Source of the DNA: Prevotella sp. UBA2444
Lineage (GTDB): Bacteria; Bacteroidota; Bacteroidia; Bacteroidales; Bacteroidaceae
Direction of reading: 5' to 3'
Assembly: GCA_002342665.1 (NCBI GenBank)
Contig: DDQK01000003.1
Location: forward strand, 1-34,038
DNA: 34,038 bases
The position numbers and the translations under genes are program-made. Positions 26,788 to 34,038 of the stretch are shown here, in pieces. Numbering within the stretch: position 1 is the stretch's first letter; every line of letters starts with the position of its first letter. Below the pieces are notes generated by a model. The model made no database searches and was not told the origin of the DNA. It saw nothing but the letters and a program-made list of their open reading frames with translations.

Positions 26788-28159
26788 ATAAATCCCTAGG
26801 GTCGGTAATCACGCCCGTAACTGCGGCGGCGGCAGCGGTGAGAGGTGAAGCCAGGATGGTACGGGCACCTGGTCCCTGACGACCTTCAAAATTGCGGTTT
26901 GAGGTGGATACCGAGAGTTTGCCTGAAGGTATTTTGTCATCGTTCATTGCCAGACATGCAGAACAACCAGGCTGGCGTATCTCAAATCCAGAAGCTTCAA
27001 GCACCTTGTCGAGGCCCTCTTCCCGTATCTGGCGGGCTACAGCCCATGAACCAGGAACCAGCCAGGCTATCACGTCCTGAGCCTTCTGGCGACCCTTCAC
27101 AATCGATGCAAAGGCACGGAAGTCTTCTATACGGCCATTGGTGCAGGCTCCAAGGAACACATAGTCCACCTTCGTACCTATCAGCTTCTGACCTGGCTTG
27201 AAGTCCATATAGTTGAGTGCCTTGACAAAGTTGGCATCGCCTTCCGTAGGAATAGATTCCGTAATGCCGATTCCCATGCCTGGATTGGTGCCGTAGGTGA
27301 TACGGGGCTCAATGTCTTCTGCACAGAATGTCAGTTCCTTATCAAACACGGCATCGTCGCCGCTCTTCAATGTCTGCCAGTAGGCCACTGCCTGATCCCA
27401 TGCTGCTCCCTTAGGAGCGAACTCACGCCCTTTGATATACTCAAACGTGGTCTCGTCAGGAGCTACAAAGCCGCCACGGGCGCCCATCTCTATCGAGAGG
27501 TTGCAGAGGGTCAGGCGTCCTTCCATCGACATGTCGCGAACCACATCTCCCCCGTACTCCACAAAGTAGCCTGTGGCACCAGATGTCGTCAGCTGACTCA
27601 TCAGATACAGAGCCACGTCCTTGGCTGTCACCCCCTCCTTCAGCCTCCCATTGATACTGATACGCATCGACTTGGGCTTCTGCTGGAGAATGCACTGCGA
27701 GGCCATCACCATTTCCACCTCCGAGGTGCCGATGCCGAAGGCCACTGCTCCCATGGCACCGTGGGTGGAGGTGTGGGAGTCGCCGCATACGATAGTCATG
27801 CCGGGCAGTGAGAGGCCCTTCTCCGGACCTACCACATGGATGATGCCATTGTCTTTCGACATCATGCCGTAGTGTGTCAGTCTGAATTCGGCAGCATTTT
27901 TGGCCAGCGTGTCTACTTGTTTCTTCGACGTGGGGTCTGCGATAGGCTTGTCCTGGTCATGTGTCGGGGTGTTATGGTCTGGCATGCAGAAAATCTGCTG
28001 CGGACGGAAGCACTTCAGTCCACGCGCCCTCATGCCGTCGAAGGCCTGTGGTGAGGTTACCTCGTGACAGTACAGCCTGTCGATATACAACTGCGAGGGG
28101 CCATCCTCCACCTGTTGCACCACGTGCTTGTCCCAGATCTTGTCAAATAATGTATTCAT
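26768..28159 (-). CDS. leuC: 3-isopropylmalate dehydratase large subunit
   Basis: The 463-residue aconitase-family subunit has [24 protein letters not shown]. The three [4Fe-4S] ligands are Cys339 (GACTNGR), Cys399 and Cys402 ([10 protein letters not shown]), with [17 protein letters not shown] near the C-terminus. With LeuD it isomerises isopropylmalate, and in the citramalate route citramalate to 3-methylmalate. The start overlaps the leuA stop by 4 nt (ATGA). The last four residues and the stop codon lie in the heptad repeat array, so the natural C-terminus was set by repeat DNA. Confidence 0.97.
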   Translation of the reverse strand: MNTLFDKIWDKHVVQQVEDGPSQLYIDRLYCHEVTSPQAFDGMRARGLKCFRPQQIFCMPDHNTPTHDQDKPIADPTSKKQVDTLAKNAAEFRLTHYGMMSKDNGIIHVVGPEKGLSLPGMTIVCGDSHTSTHGAMGAVAFGIGTSEVEMVMASQCILQQKPKSMRISINGRLKEGVTAKDVALYLMSQLTTSGATGYFVEYGGDVVRDMSMEGRLTLCNLSIEMGARGGFVAPDETTFEYIKGREFAPKGAAWDQAVAYWQTLKSGDDAVFDKELTFCAEDIEPRITYGTNPGMGIGITESIPTEGDANFVKALNYMDFKPGQKLIGTKVDYVFLGACTNGRIEDFRAFASIVKGRQKAQDVIAWLVPGSWAVARQIREEGLDKVLEASGFEIRQPGCSACLAMNDDKIPSGKLSVSTSNRNFEGRQGPGARTILASPLTAAAAAVTGVITDPRDLLLNIED

Positions 28160-29661
28160 TCGTCGTTCTTCTTAAACTTGTTAATACAGTCGATATAGGC
28201 TTCTACCGAAGCAGTCACAATGTCGGTATTGGCACCGAAACCGTAGTACAGGCTCCCGTCGTACTCCACCTGCATATGCACCTTACCCACATCGTCTGAA
28301 CCCTTCGAGATGGCCTGAATGGTAAACTCCTTCAGCGTCATCTGCTTCATGATGATCTTCTTCAGCGCCTTGATGGCAGCGTCCACCGGTCCGTTGCCTG
28401 AGGCGGCAGCTTCAAACTTCTGCCCGGAGATGTCAAGACCTATAGAGGCCACCGACCTCACGCCCTTGCCCGTGGTGACCTGCAGGAAGTCGAGGCGCAC
28501 GGCGTGAGCCTCGGCCGTATCGGCACCTGCCAGCATCAGCACGTCGGCATCTGTCACCTCTTTCTTCTGGTCTGCCAGCACGAGGAACTTCTCATAGACC
28601 TTGTCGAGTTTCTCTTCTTCGAGGTCCACGCCGTTCACATGCAGACGATGCTTCAGCGCCGCGCGTCCTGAACGGGCTGTCAGCACGATGGAGCTGTCGT
28701 CGATCCCCACGTCCTTCGGGTCCATAATCTCATAGGTATGCACATTCTTCAGCACGCCGTCCTGATGGATACCGCTCGAATGGGCAAAGGCATTGCGACC
28801 CACAATGGCCTTGTTGGGCTGCACCGGCATGTTCATCAGACTTGACACCATACGACTCGTGGGATAGATTTTCGTCGTATTGATATTGGTGTCGATACCC
28901 AGAGCTTTGTGACACTTCAGGATCATCGCAATCTCTTCGAGCGACGTATTGCCTGCACGTTCGCCGATGCCATTGATGGTTACCTCCACCTGTCGGGCTC
29001 CGGCCATCACGCCGTTGAAGGTGTTAGCCGTTGCCATACCCAGGTCGTTGTGGCAATGGGTAGAGATGATGGCCCTGTCGATGCCGTCGACATGCTCCTT
29101 CAGATATTTGATCTTCTCGTAGTACTCCTGCGGCAGACAGTAACCCGTGGTGTCTGGGATGTTCACAACCGTGGCACCTGCCTTGATGACTGCTTCTACA
29201 ACACGTGCCAGATACTCGTTGTCGGTACGTCCGGCATCCTCGCAGTAGAACTCCACGTCGTCAACGAAACGCTTGGCGTATTTCGTTGCGGCCACGGCTC
29301 GCTCGAGAATCTCCTCACGGGTAGAGTTAAACTTAAACCTGATATGCTCATCACTCGTGCCGATACCGGTGTGGATACGCTTGTGCTTGGCATACTTCAA
29401 TGCATCGAAGGCCACGTCGATATCCTTCTCCACAGCACGCGTCAACGCACAAATCACGGGCCAGGTGACGGCCTTGGAGATTTCTATCACACTGTTGAAA
29501 TCACCAGGGCTGGAAATAGGGAATCCAGCCTCAATCACATCGACGCCCAGCTGCTCCAGTGCCTTGGCCACCTGAATCTTTTCTACGGTGTTCAACTGAC
29601 AGCCGGGCACTTGTTCCCCATCGCGGAGCGTCGTGTCGAAAATGTACAATCTTTCGTTCAT
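28156..29661 (-). CDS. leuA: 2-isopropylmalate synthase
   Basis: The 501-residue enzyme condenses 2-oxoisovalerate with acetyl-CoA, the first committed step to leucine. It shows [12 protein letters not shown] (9-20, metal ligand Asp14), the metal pair in [14 protein letters not shown] (His202, His204), [13 protein letters not shown] (231 onward), [14 protein letters not shown] and a C-terminal regulatory domain (about 380-490) that in this family binds leucine for feedback inhibition. It is the first structural gene after the attenuator. Between the terminator and its ATG lie nine TTCAATN heptads. Confidence 0.97.
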   Translation of the reverse strand: MNERLYIFDTTLRDGEQVPGCQLNTVEKIQVAKALEQLGVDVIEAGFPISSPGDFNSVIEISKAVTWPVICALTRAVEKDIDVAFDALKYAKHKRIHTGIGTSDEHIRFKFNSTREEILERAVAATKYAKRFVDDVEFYCEDAGRTDNEYLARVVEAVIKAGATVVNIPDTTGYCLPQEYYEKIKYLKEHVDGIDRAIISTHCHNDLGMATANTFNGVMAGARQVEVTINGIGERAGNTSLEEIAMILKCHKALGIDTNINTTKIYPTSRMVSSLMNMPVQPNKAIVGRNAFAHSSGIHQDGVLKNVHTYEIMDPKDVGIDDSSIVLTARSGRAALKHRLHVNGVDLEEEKLDKVYEKFLVLADQKKEVTDADVLMLAGADTAEAHAVRLDFLQVTTGKGVRSVASIGLDISGQKFEAAASGNGPVDAAIKALKKIIMKQMTLKEFTIQAISKGSDDVGKVHMQVEYDGSLYYGFGANTDIVTASVEAYIDCINKFKKNDE

Positions 29662-29684
29662 CTTTGTTCAATCTTTATGTCTAT

Positions 29685-29747
29685 TTCAATGTTCAATATT
29701 CAATGTTCAATGTTCAATATTCAATGTTCAATGTTCAATGTTCAATA
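29685..29747. repeat. Nine TTCAATR heptads between attenuator and leuA
   Basis: Units start at 29685, 29692, 29699, 29706, 29713, 29720, 29727, 29734 and 29741, each TTCAATG or TTCAATA, with no interruption. The array starts immediately after the attenuator T-run and ends about 24 nt before the leuA ATG. It is the same heptad family as at the leuC-leuD junction. Confidence 0.92.
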
Positions 29748-29779
29748 AAAAAACCCTTCACACTCGGAAGTGAGAAGGG
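29747..29779 (-). terminator. Attenuator terminator of the leu operon
   Basis: On the minus strand CCCTTCTCACT (29779-29769) pairs with AGTGTGAAGGG (29764-29754) around a TCCG loop. There are ten pairs with one T-T mismatch, followed by seven T (29753-29747). It stands between the leader peptide and leuA, so it must be bypassed for operon expression. Confidence 0.9.
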
Positions 29780-29830
29780 CTCTGTCGTATGCACTATGTC
29801 ATGACCTATATATACACCTTATCACTTCCG
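29765..29830 (-). promoter_or_regulatory. Antiterminator pairing of the leu attenuator
   Basis: CGGAAGTGATAAGG (29830-29817), inside leader codons 19-24, is complementary to CCTTCTCACTTCCG (29778-29765), the 5' arm and loop of the terminator. Thirteen of 14 positions pair, nine of them consecutive. A ribosome stalled at the Ile codons would leave the first segment free, so this pairing would form and prevent the terminator. A ribosome moving on to the stop at 29806 would cover it. Confidence 0.82.
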
Positions 29831-29886
29831 GCTGCGCCCTGCAGTCGAATAATAATAATGGTGCTAAGTAGGTTCTGATACATCAT
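29806..29886 (-). CDS. Leu/Ile leader peptide of the leu operon
   Basis: This 26-codon frame starts at ATG 29886 (a second ATG follows at once) and ends at TAG 29806. Codons 6-7 are Leu-Leu (CTA CTT), codons 10-13 are four consecutive Ile (ATT x4) and codon 15 is Leu. It lies about 24 nt after the predicted transcription start and directly before an intrinsic terminator. The control codons match the products of the operon (leucine through LeuA, isoleucine through CimA). No strong Shine-Dalgarno site is visible, which is usual for Bacteroidetes. Confidence 0.82.
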   Translation of the reverse strand: MMYQNLLSTIIIIRLQGAAGSDKVYI

Positions 29887-29915
29887 CGTTTCTTTGCTTT
29901 TTGTTTAAATCGGCT

Positions 29916-29948
29916 GCAAAATTAATACTTTTCATTGAAACAAACAAA
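29916..29948 (-). promoter_or_regulatory. Promoter of the leu operon
   Basis: On the minus strand TTTG at 29948-29945 and TAATTTTGC at 29924-29916 are separated by a 20-bp spacer, a full match to the Bacteroidetes promoter. Transcription should begin near 29910. It lies just after the stop of the upstream metallo-hydrolase gene, so some read-through from that gene is possible. Confidence 0.8.
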
Positions 29949-29967
29949 TAAATTGTAAGTTTTTTGC

Positions 29968-30798
29968 TCAAAAAAGTGATAATTGCACATTTCCGGGTAT
30001 CAATTCATACACTTCACTGGGTATTTTTCGTTTCAGCACTTCCAGTTGGAAATCCTTGCCCGGAATGATGCCGTACGAACGGAGGATGGTCTCCACCGTC
30101 TTCCGGGCCAGTTCCGGATGATTGTTCTCCTCACTCAGATGGCACAGCCACACGTGGCGCAGCTTCTCTGTCATATTCTCTGCGATGGCCTGTCCGCACT
30201 CGGCATTCGACAGATGGCCCGTCTGACTGAGTATCCGCTGCTTCAGATAGGCCGGATAGGGGCCGTTGGTCAGCATCTCCACGTCGTGGTTGGCCTCGAT
30301 GATCAGATAGTGGGCATTGCCGATGCGCTGTTTCACTTCATCCGTGACGCTGCCCACATCGGTAATAATGACGAAGCTCACCCCCTCCACATCTATCTGA
30401 TAACCTACGTTCTCGCTCGCATCATGCGGCACGAGGAAAGGTGTCACCGAGAACTGACCTATCTGATACGTCTCACCGGGCGTCACGATGTGCTTCATGT
30501 CGGAAGCCACCTTGCGCTGCACGCAGTAGTTGCGCTCGATACCCTCATGCACCTTGGCCGTAGCATAGACGGGCACATGGAAATCGAAGCTGAAGGCACC
30601 CACCGACTTGATATGGTCTGCATGGTCGTGGGTAACGAGGATGTGCTTCACCGTGTTCAGATGAATGCCGTAATCCCTTGAGTTCTTCCTAAGCCCTCTG
30701 ATTCCTACTCCTATATCAACCAACAGTCCGTCCGTCGCAGTGCCCAGATAATAGCAATTACCGCTGCTTCCGCTTCCAAACGATACAAATTTCAGCAT
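29968..30798 (-). CDS. MBL-fold metallohydrolase, WalJ/YycJ-like
   Basis: The 276-residue protein starts MLKFVSFGSGSSGNCYYLGT, the opening of the YycJ/WalJ group. It has the zinc-binding THDHADH motif (His57, His59, Asp61, His62), later ligands in VPHDA, TDVG and EANHD, and LCHLSEENNHPELA. The fold is metallo-beta-lactamase. YycJ/WalJ is linked in Firmicutes to cell wall signalling and to exonuclease activity in mismatch repair; the role here is not shown. The ATG at 30798 is chosen because the in-frame ATG at 30831 lies upstream of the -7 box at 30818-30826. Confidence 0.9.
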   Translation of the reverse strand: MLKFVSFGSGSSGNCYYLGTATDGLLVDIGVGIRGLRKNSRDYGIHLNTVKHILVTHDHADHIKSVGAFSFDFHVPVYATAKVHEGIERNYCVQRKVASDMKHIVTPGETYQIGQFSVTPFLVPHDASENVGYQIDVEGVSFVIITDVGSVTDEVKQRIGNAHYLIIEANHDVEMLTNGPYPAYLKQRILSQTGHLSNAECGQAIAENMTEKLRHVWLCHLSEENNHPELARKTVETILRSYGIIPGKDFQLEVLKRKIPSEVYELIPGNVQLSLF

Positions 30799-30817
30799 TT
30801 TATAGTTATTATTTTGT

Positions 30818-30826
30818 GCAAAGGTA
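30818..30826 (-). promoter_or_regulatory. -7 box of the MBL-fold gene
   Basis: The minus strand reads TACCTTTGC at 30826-30818, 20 nt before the ATG at 30798. A TTTG at the normal -33 distance is not evident. Confidence 0.5.
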
Positions 30827-30839
30827 CGCAAAAGAAGTG

Positions 30840-30866
30840 AAAAGACATCTTACCGTGTCTTTTTTT
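30840..30866. terminator. Possible terminator between tamL and the MBL-fold gene
   Basis: AAAAGACA (840-847 of this kb) pairs with TGTCTTTT (856-863) around an 8-nt loop and is flanked by A and T runs, so a weak U-rich hairpin exists on both strands. It lies about 20 nt after the tamL stop. The stem has few G-C pairs, so efficiency is doubtful. Confidence 0.35.
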
Positions 30867-30884
30867 AACAAATATTGGTATTCT

Positions 30885-33101
30885 TCAGAATGGCAGACCC
30901 ACCGCGAAATGGAAGGCCAGGTCGCGTCCCAGACGGGGATGGATGATGGCATAGTGCTCCTCGTCCTCAGTCTCATAAGCTGGATTGATGGCCTTCATGC
31001 CCAGGTCGAAACGGATGATGAAATAGTCGAAATTCAGTCGCAGACCTAAGCCGTAGCTCACGGCCAGGTCGCTCAGCAGGTTCTTCAGCTTGAACTGCCC
31101 GCCCGGCTGTTCATCGTAGGCTCTGAGGGTCCAGATGTTGCCCGCATCCAGGAACAGGGCTCCGCCGAACTTCCAGAACAGGTGGGTACGATACTCCAGA
31201 TTCAGGTCCAGTTTCATGTCGCCCGTCTGGGTGATGAAGTTGATGTTGCCGTCGCGGCCCTTGTATCTTCCCGGCCCCAGACTTCTTACGCTCCAGCCGC
31301 GCACGCTGTTGGCGCCTCCCGAGAAATAGCGTTTCTCGAAGGGCAGCACCCGACTGTTGCCGTAGGGATAGGCCAGGCCGAGACCGAAATGGAATACCAG
31401 CTGGTCTTGATAGCCCGGCAGCAGATTCTGCGTGAAGTCGATGTCGGCCTTGACGTATTGGGCGTAGGCGATGTTGAACACGCGGTACTGCCCCTCGTCA
31501 TACTGCCTGGCATGAAACAGACGGCTCCCCGCATGGAGCAGGTTGCCCGCCGTCTCCAGATTGGTCTTCACGGCGATACGCCCGTTGTTGTAGCTGTAGC
31601 CGAAGCCTATCTTCATGATGAACAGGTCTTCGTAGTTGTAGCGCAGGATGGCGTTGTAGCTCGTGGTGTTCTCCAGATACTCTTGTCTGAAGGTGTCGCT
31701 GATCCAGGGCATGAACACGTAGTTCAGGTCTATCAGGTCCAACTGGTACTTGTCGTGGTGGTTCTGCGGATTCCACCTGTAGTGCCACCCTGCCGACACC
31801 ACCCGCCGGTGGAACTCCGGACGGTTCTGCGTGTCGTAGAGCAGCGACAGCTCGCTGGTGGCTATCGTCCCCCGGCGTATCTCCCTGCTCAGGAAGGGCA
31901 TGATGAATCGCGGGAAGCTCAGCCTGCTCTCCAGACTATACTCGATGAAGTCCTGGTTGCGGTAGCCCTCCAGCCCTCTGATGGCCTCATAGGCTCCGCG
32001 CAGCCGGATGCTCAGCGCCTCCGATCCCCTGAACAGGTTGCGGTTCTGATAGGTCAGCGAGGCGGCGGCTCCCAGGTCGCCCGCCGTGTTGGTGCCCTCC
32101 GGCTGGAAGCTGATGGTCGACGGCTTGTTGGTCTGCAGGTTCACCTGTGCGTCGAGCGTAGCCGTATCAGCCGCCGTCTGGAAACTGATGTTCGTATAGC
32201 GCACGGCTCCCAGGCGCCCGAAGTGGTTATAGGTGTTCTGCAGGTCATCCTCCGAGAAGTGTGCCCCCGTCTCCAGGAAGGTATTCTCACGGAGCACAGC
32301 GCTGCGCAGATGTATCACCGAGTCATCGGGAGCCCCGCTGGCGTAGGTGATGTCGCCTATCTTGTAGCGCGTATGGGCCGTCGTCAGTCCCTCGCCCGTG
32401 CGATAGGGCTTCAGTACCAGTGTCAGGTCCACCTGCCGGTCCTCTCGCAGCGAGTCGGCCCTGAAGGTGATATACTCCTTGTGGAACCTGTAGTAGCCGT
32501 TGTTGCGCAGGAGCGACGTCAGCCGCGAGCGCTCATCATTCAGCGCATTCACGTCGAACCTCATGCCCTGCCTCAGCCTGCCGTTGTCAGTCGTCAGCAG
32601 CCTCGCGATGGCCGTGTCCTGGATGTCGTAGCCCATCGTCCTCACATAGTAGGGCTTGCCTGGGTGCAGCACGTAGACGGCGTCCAGCTTCTTCCCTTTC
32701 CGCTCGGCATAGAACTCCACCTGTGCATCCAGGTAGCCCAGGTTCTGCAGTGCCAGTTGCAGGTTGTCGCACGACAGCCTCGCCTGCACCGAGTCGAAAA
32801 TCACCGGGGCCTCACCCAGGCTTTGCAACGTGCGATTGATCCATTTGGCCGAGTCGCTGCCCGCCAGCGAATAGACGCCCAGGGGAATCTTCAGCGCCGA
32901 GAACCAGCGCGAGTTGCTCTTCTGCCTCACATATTTCTTCAGCTGCGAGGTATTGATGTCACGATACTTGCCGTCGGCCACCACCTCCACCCTGTTGAGT
33001 AGCATCTCGCCGTCGGGGATGTCACGCGTGGCCGAGCACGAGCCCAGCAGGAGCACGCACAACGACAGTAGCGCAGGGAGCAAGAAATCTCGTCTCTTCA
33101 A
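30885..33101 (-). CDS. tamL: TamL-type lipoprotein with BamA/TamA-family barrel
   Basis: The 738-residue protein has a lipoprotein signal (lipobox LLGSC, Cys22) and POTRA-like repeats (about 30-330, e.g. ALQNLGYLDAQVEFYAERKGKKLDAVYVLHPGKPYYV). The C-terminal 16-strand-type barrel of the Omp85 family includes YFSGGANSVRGW and the terminal strand HFAVGLPF with an aromatic last residue. In Bacteroidetes TamL replaces TamA and works with TamB in outer membrane biogenesis. No tamB is in the window. The only possible starts are TTG at 33101 or a non-standard ATT at 33110, because an in-frame stop lies just upstream and the next ATG follows the lipobox. The TTG is part of an octanucleotide repeat. 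Confidence 0.88.
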   Translation of the reverse strand: MKRRDFLLPALLSLCVLLLGSCSATRDIPDGEMLLNRVEVVADGKYRDINTSQLKKYVRQKSNSRWFSALKIPLGVYSLAGSDSAKWINRTLQSLGEAPVIFDSVQARLSCDNLQLALQNLGYLDAQVEFYAERKGKKLDAVYVLHPGKPYYVRTMGYDIQDTAIARLLTTDNGRLRQGMRFDVNALNDERSRLTSLLRNNGYYRFHKEYITFRADSLREDRQVDLTLVLKPYRTGEGLTTAHTRYKIGDITYASGAPDDSVIHLRSAVLRENTFLETGAHFSEDDLQNTYNHFGRLGAVRYTNISFQTAADTATLDAQVNLQTNKPSTISFQPEGTNTAGDLGAAASLTYQNRNLFRGSEALSIRLRGAYEAIRGLEGYRNQDFIEYSLESRLSFPRFIMPFLSREIRRGTIATSELSLLYDTQNRPEFHRRVVSAGWHYRWNPQNHHDKYQLDLIDLNYVFMPWISDTFRQEYLENTTSYNAILRYNYEDLFIMKIGFGYSYNNGRIAVKTNLETAGNLLHAGSRLFHARQYDEGQYRVFNIAYAQYVKADIDFTQNLLPGYQDQLVFHFGLGLAYPYGNSRVLPFEKRYFSGGANSVRGWSVRSLGPGRYKGRDGNINFITQTGDMKLDLNLEYRTHLFWKFGGALFLDAGNIWTLRAYDEQPGGQFKLKNLLSDLAVSYGLGLRLNFDYFIIRFDLGMKAINPAYETEDEEHYAIIHPRLGRDLAFHFAVGLPF

Positions 33102-33120
33102 TTCTTTAATTCTTCAATTC
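33097..33120. repeat. Three octanucleotide repeats at the tamL start
   Basis: TTCAATTC (33097-33104), TTTAATTC (33105-33112) and TTCAATTC (33113-33120) are contiguous. On the minus strand they read GAATTGAA, supplying both the TTG start codon of tamL and the sequence where a ribosome site would be. Confidence 0.75.
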
Positions 33121-33132
33121 TTTTTCGATTTT

Positions 33133-33170
33133 GTTTGCAAAGATAGAAATAAATCTTTATCTTTGCAAAC
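33133..33170. promoter_or_regulatory. Mirror-image divergent promoters for tamL and the methyltransferase gene
   Basis: A perfect 13-bp inverted repeat, GTTTGCAAAGATA (33133-33145) and TATCTTTGCAAAC (33158-33170), is separated by 12 bp. For the plus strand, TTTG at 33134-33137 and TATCTTTGC at 33158-33166 have a 20-bp spacer. For the minus strand, TTTG at 33169-33166 and TATCTTTGC at 33145-33137 also have 20 bp. Each -33 box therefore abuts the -7 box of the opposing promoter, so one polymerase should exclude the other. Confidence 0.82.
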
Positions 33171-33181
33171 AAAAAGCAAAA

Positions 33182-33958
33182 ATGATTAGCAAAAACCAGA
33201 TAAAATTTATCCGTCAGCTGGAATCCAAGAAGTTCCGCCGGCGCGAAGGCCTCTTTGTGGCCGAGGGCCCCAAGGTGGTGGGCGACCTGATGAAGCACAC
33301 CCGCCCACAGGCCATCTTCGCCACCAAGGAATGGGCAATGTCAAATGTTCAATCTCTCAATCTCTCAATTTCTCAATCTCTAAATGTTCAATGTTCCGAA
33401 GTCTCCGACGAGGAACTGCGCCGCATCTCCTTCCTACAGCACCCCCAGCAGGTGCTCGCACTCTTCCCCCTGCCCGATGCCGATGCAGCCGTCGCCATGC
33501 CGCAGCCTGACACCCTCAGCCTGGCTCTCGACGGCGTGCAGGACCCCGGCAACCTCGGCACCATCATCCGCATAGCCGACTGGTTCGGCATCGACACCAT
33601 CTTCTGCAGCCCCGACACCGCCGATGCCTACAGTCCCAAGGTGGTGCAGGCCACCATGGGAAGCATCGCACGCATACATATTATTTATGGCGACCTCACC
33701 GAACTGCTCGATGCCCTGCCGCCCTCCTACCCCGTCTACGGCACGCTGCTCGACGGCGACGACATCTACCGCCAGCAGCTCTCCGCCGAGGGTCTCATCG
33801 TCATGGGCAACGAGGGCAACGGCATCTCTCCTGCCGTGCGCCAGCGCATCAACCGCCGCCTGCTCATCCCCTCCTTCCGTCAGGGCGACACCGCCGAGAG
33901 TCTCAACGTGGCCATCGCCACCGCCATCACCTGCTCCGAATTCCGGCGGAAGAGCTAA
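33182..33958 (+). CDS. SpoU/TrmH-family RNA 2'-O-ribose methyltransferase
   Basis: The 258-residue protein has an N-terminal substrate-binding part (QIKFIRQLESKKFRRREGLFVAEGPKVV) and a SPOUT domain with all three motifs: GVQDPGNLGTIIRIADWFG, VMGNEGNGIS and LLIPSFRQGDTAESLNVAIATAI. It should methylate a ribose in rRNA or tRNA with S-adenosylmethionine; the target is unknown. The ATG at 33182 is chosen because the in-frame ATG at 33131 precedes the promoter. Residues about 53-71 (MSNVQSLNLSISQSLNVQC) are encoded by simple-repeat DNA inserted in frame at the linker between the two domains. It is followed by a strong terminator. Confidence 0.93.
   Translation: MISKNQIKFIRQLESKKFRRREGLFVAEGPKVVGDLMKHTRPQAIFATKEWAMSNVQSLNLSISQSLNVQCSEVSDEELRRISFLQHPQQVLALFPLPDADAAVAMPQPDTLSLALDGVQDPGNLGTIIRIADWFGIDTIFCSPDTADAYSPKVVQATMGSIARIHIIYGDLTELLDALPPSYPVYGTLLDGDDIYRQQLSAEGLIVMGNEGNGISPAVRQRINRRLLIPSFRQGDTAESLNVAIATAITCSEFRRKS
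33348..33393. repeat. TCTCAATC octad repeats inside the methyltransferase gene
   Basis: Units TTCAATC, TCTCAATC, TCTCAATT, TCTCAATC, TCTAAATG and TTCAATG follow without spacers. The middle four have a period of 8 bp. They resemble the TTCAAT arrays of the leu operon. An 8-bp unit is not a multiple of three, so gain or loss of a single unit would shift the reading frame. Confidence 0.8.
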
Positions 33959-33980
33959 TCAAGCGGCTGGACCATTTGTC

Positions 33981-34021
33981 CAAGTGGGTCAGAGAACCGT
34001 CACCTGATCCACTTGTTTTTT
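33981..34021 (+). terminator. Intrinsic terminator after the methyltransferase gene
   Basis: CAAGTGGGTCAG (33981-33992) pairs with CTGATCCACTTG (34004-34015), 12 pairs with one G-U, around an 11-nt loop. Six T follow (34016-34021). It begins 23 nt after the stop codon. Confidence 0.88.
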
Positions 34022-34038
34022 GCTTCTCGCGCACGCGC

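Noticed and set aside
31182..33002. Long open frame (606 codons) antisense to tamL
   Set aside because: The predicted protein is low in recognisable motifs and is a codon-bias shadow of a well-supported Omp85-family gene.

Overview
The window reads as chromosomal DNA of a Bacteroidales bacterium, most likely Prevotella/Segatella-like. The evidence is a repeated Bacteroidetes-type promoter (TTTG, about 19-20 bp, TAnnTTTGC) before most transcription units, weak Shine-Dalgarno sites, a TamL-type lipoprotein/barrel, a short LolA-like protein, a Leptospira-type citramalate synthase inside a leu operon, and dispersed TTCAAT-type simple repeats. Genus is an inference; no rRNA is present. I saw no tRNA, CRISPR array or complete insertion sequence.

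Layout. 1-633: a decayed PIN-type toxin-antitoxin pair, a palindromic promoter, a 22-bp tandem repeat and GC-rich hairpins. 634-3150 (-): TonB-dependent receptor with its own promoter. 3219-15547 (-): eight tightly packed genes from one recognisable promoter at about 15577-15608. In transcription order they are a four-ribbon zinc protein, a membrane Ser/Thr kinase, a four-module AAA+ ATPase with a zinc ribbon, a zinc-ribbon/FHA protein, a PP2C phosphatase, metA, a U32-family protein and a membrane lipoprotein. The first five make a complete kinase (writer), FHA (reader), phosphatase (eraser) and AAA+ (remodeller) set. This is the best candidate here for an undescribed system. 15606-20369 (-): LolA-like protein, ABC-F ATPase and M13 metallopeptidase, closed by a clear terminator. 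20392-22644 (+): tex.

22650-29948 (-): a leucine/isoleucine operon, leuA-leuC-leuD-cimA-leuB, then a TPR protein and a tiny membrane ORF. It starts with a classical ribosome-mediated attenuator: a 26-codon leader with Leu-Leu and four Ile codons in a row, an intrinsic terminator, and a competing antiterminator pairing of 13 out of 14 bases. The leader senses both end products of the operon. LeuA feeds leucine synthesis, CimA feeds isoleucine synthesis through citramalate, and LeuCD and LeuB can serve both.

29968-34021: a WalJ/YycJ-like metallo-beta-lactamase protein (-), TamL (-), and a SpoU-family RNA methyltransferase (+) ending at a terminator. The last two diverge from a mirror-image promoter.

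A recurring theme is simple or palindromic repeat DNA inside or touching genes: heptads at the leuC end, before leuD and before leuA; octads at the tamL start and inside the methyltransferase gene; a 22-bp palindromic repeat inside the ABC-F gene; and low-complexity inserts in the TonB receptor and the U32 protein.
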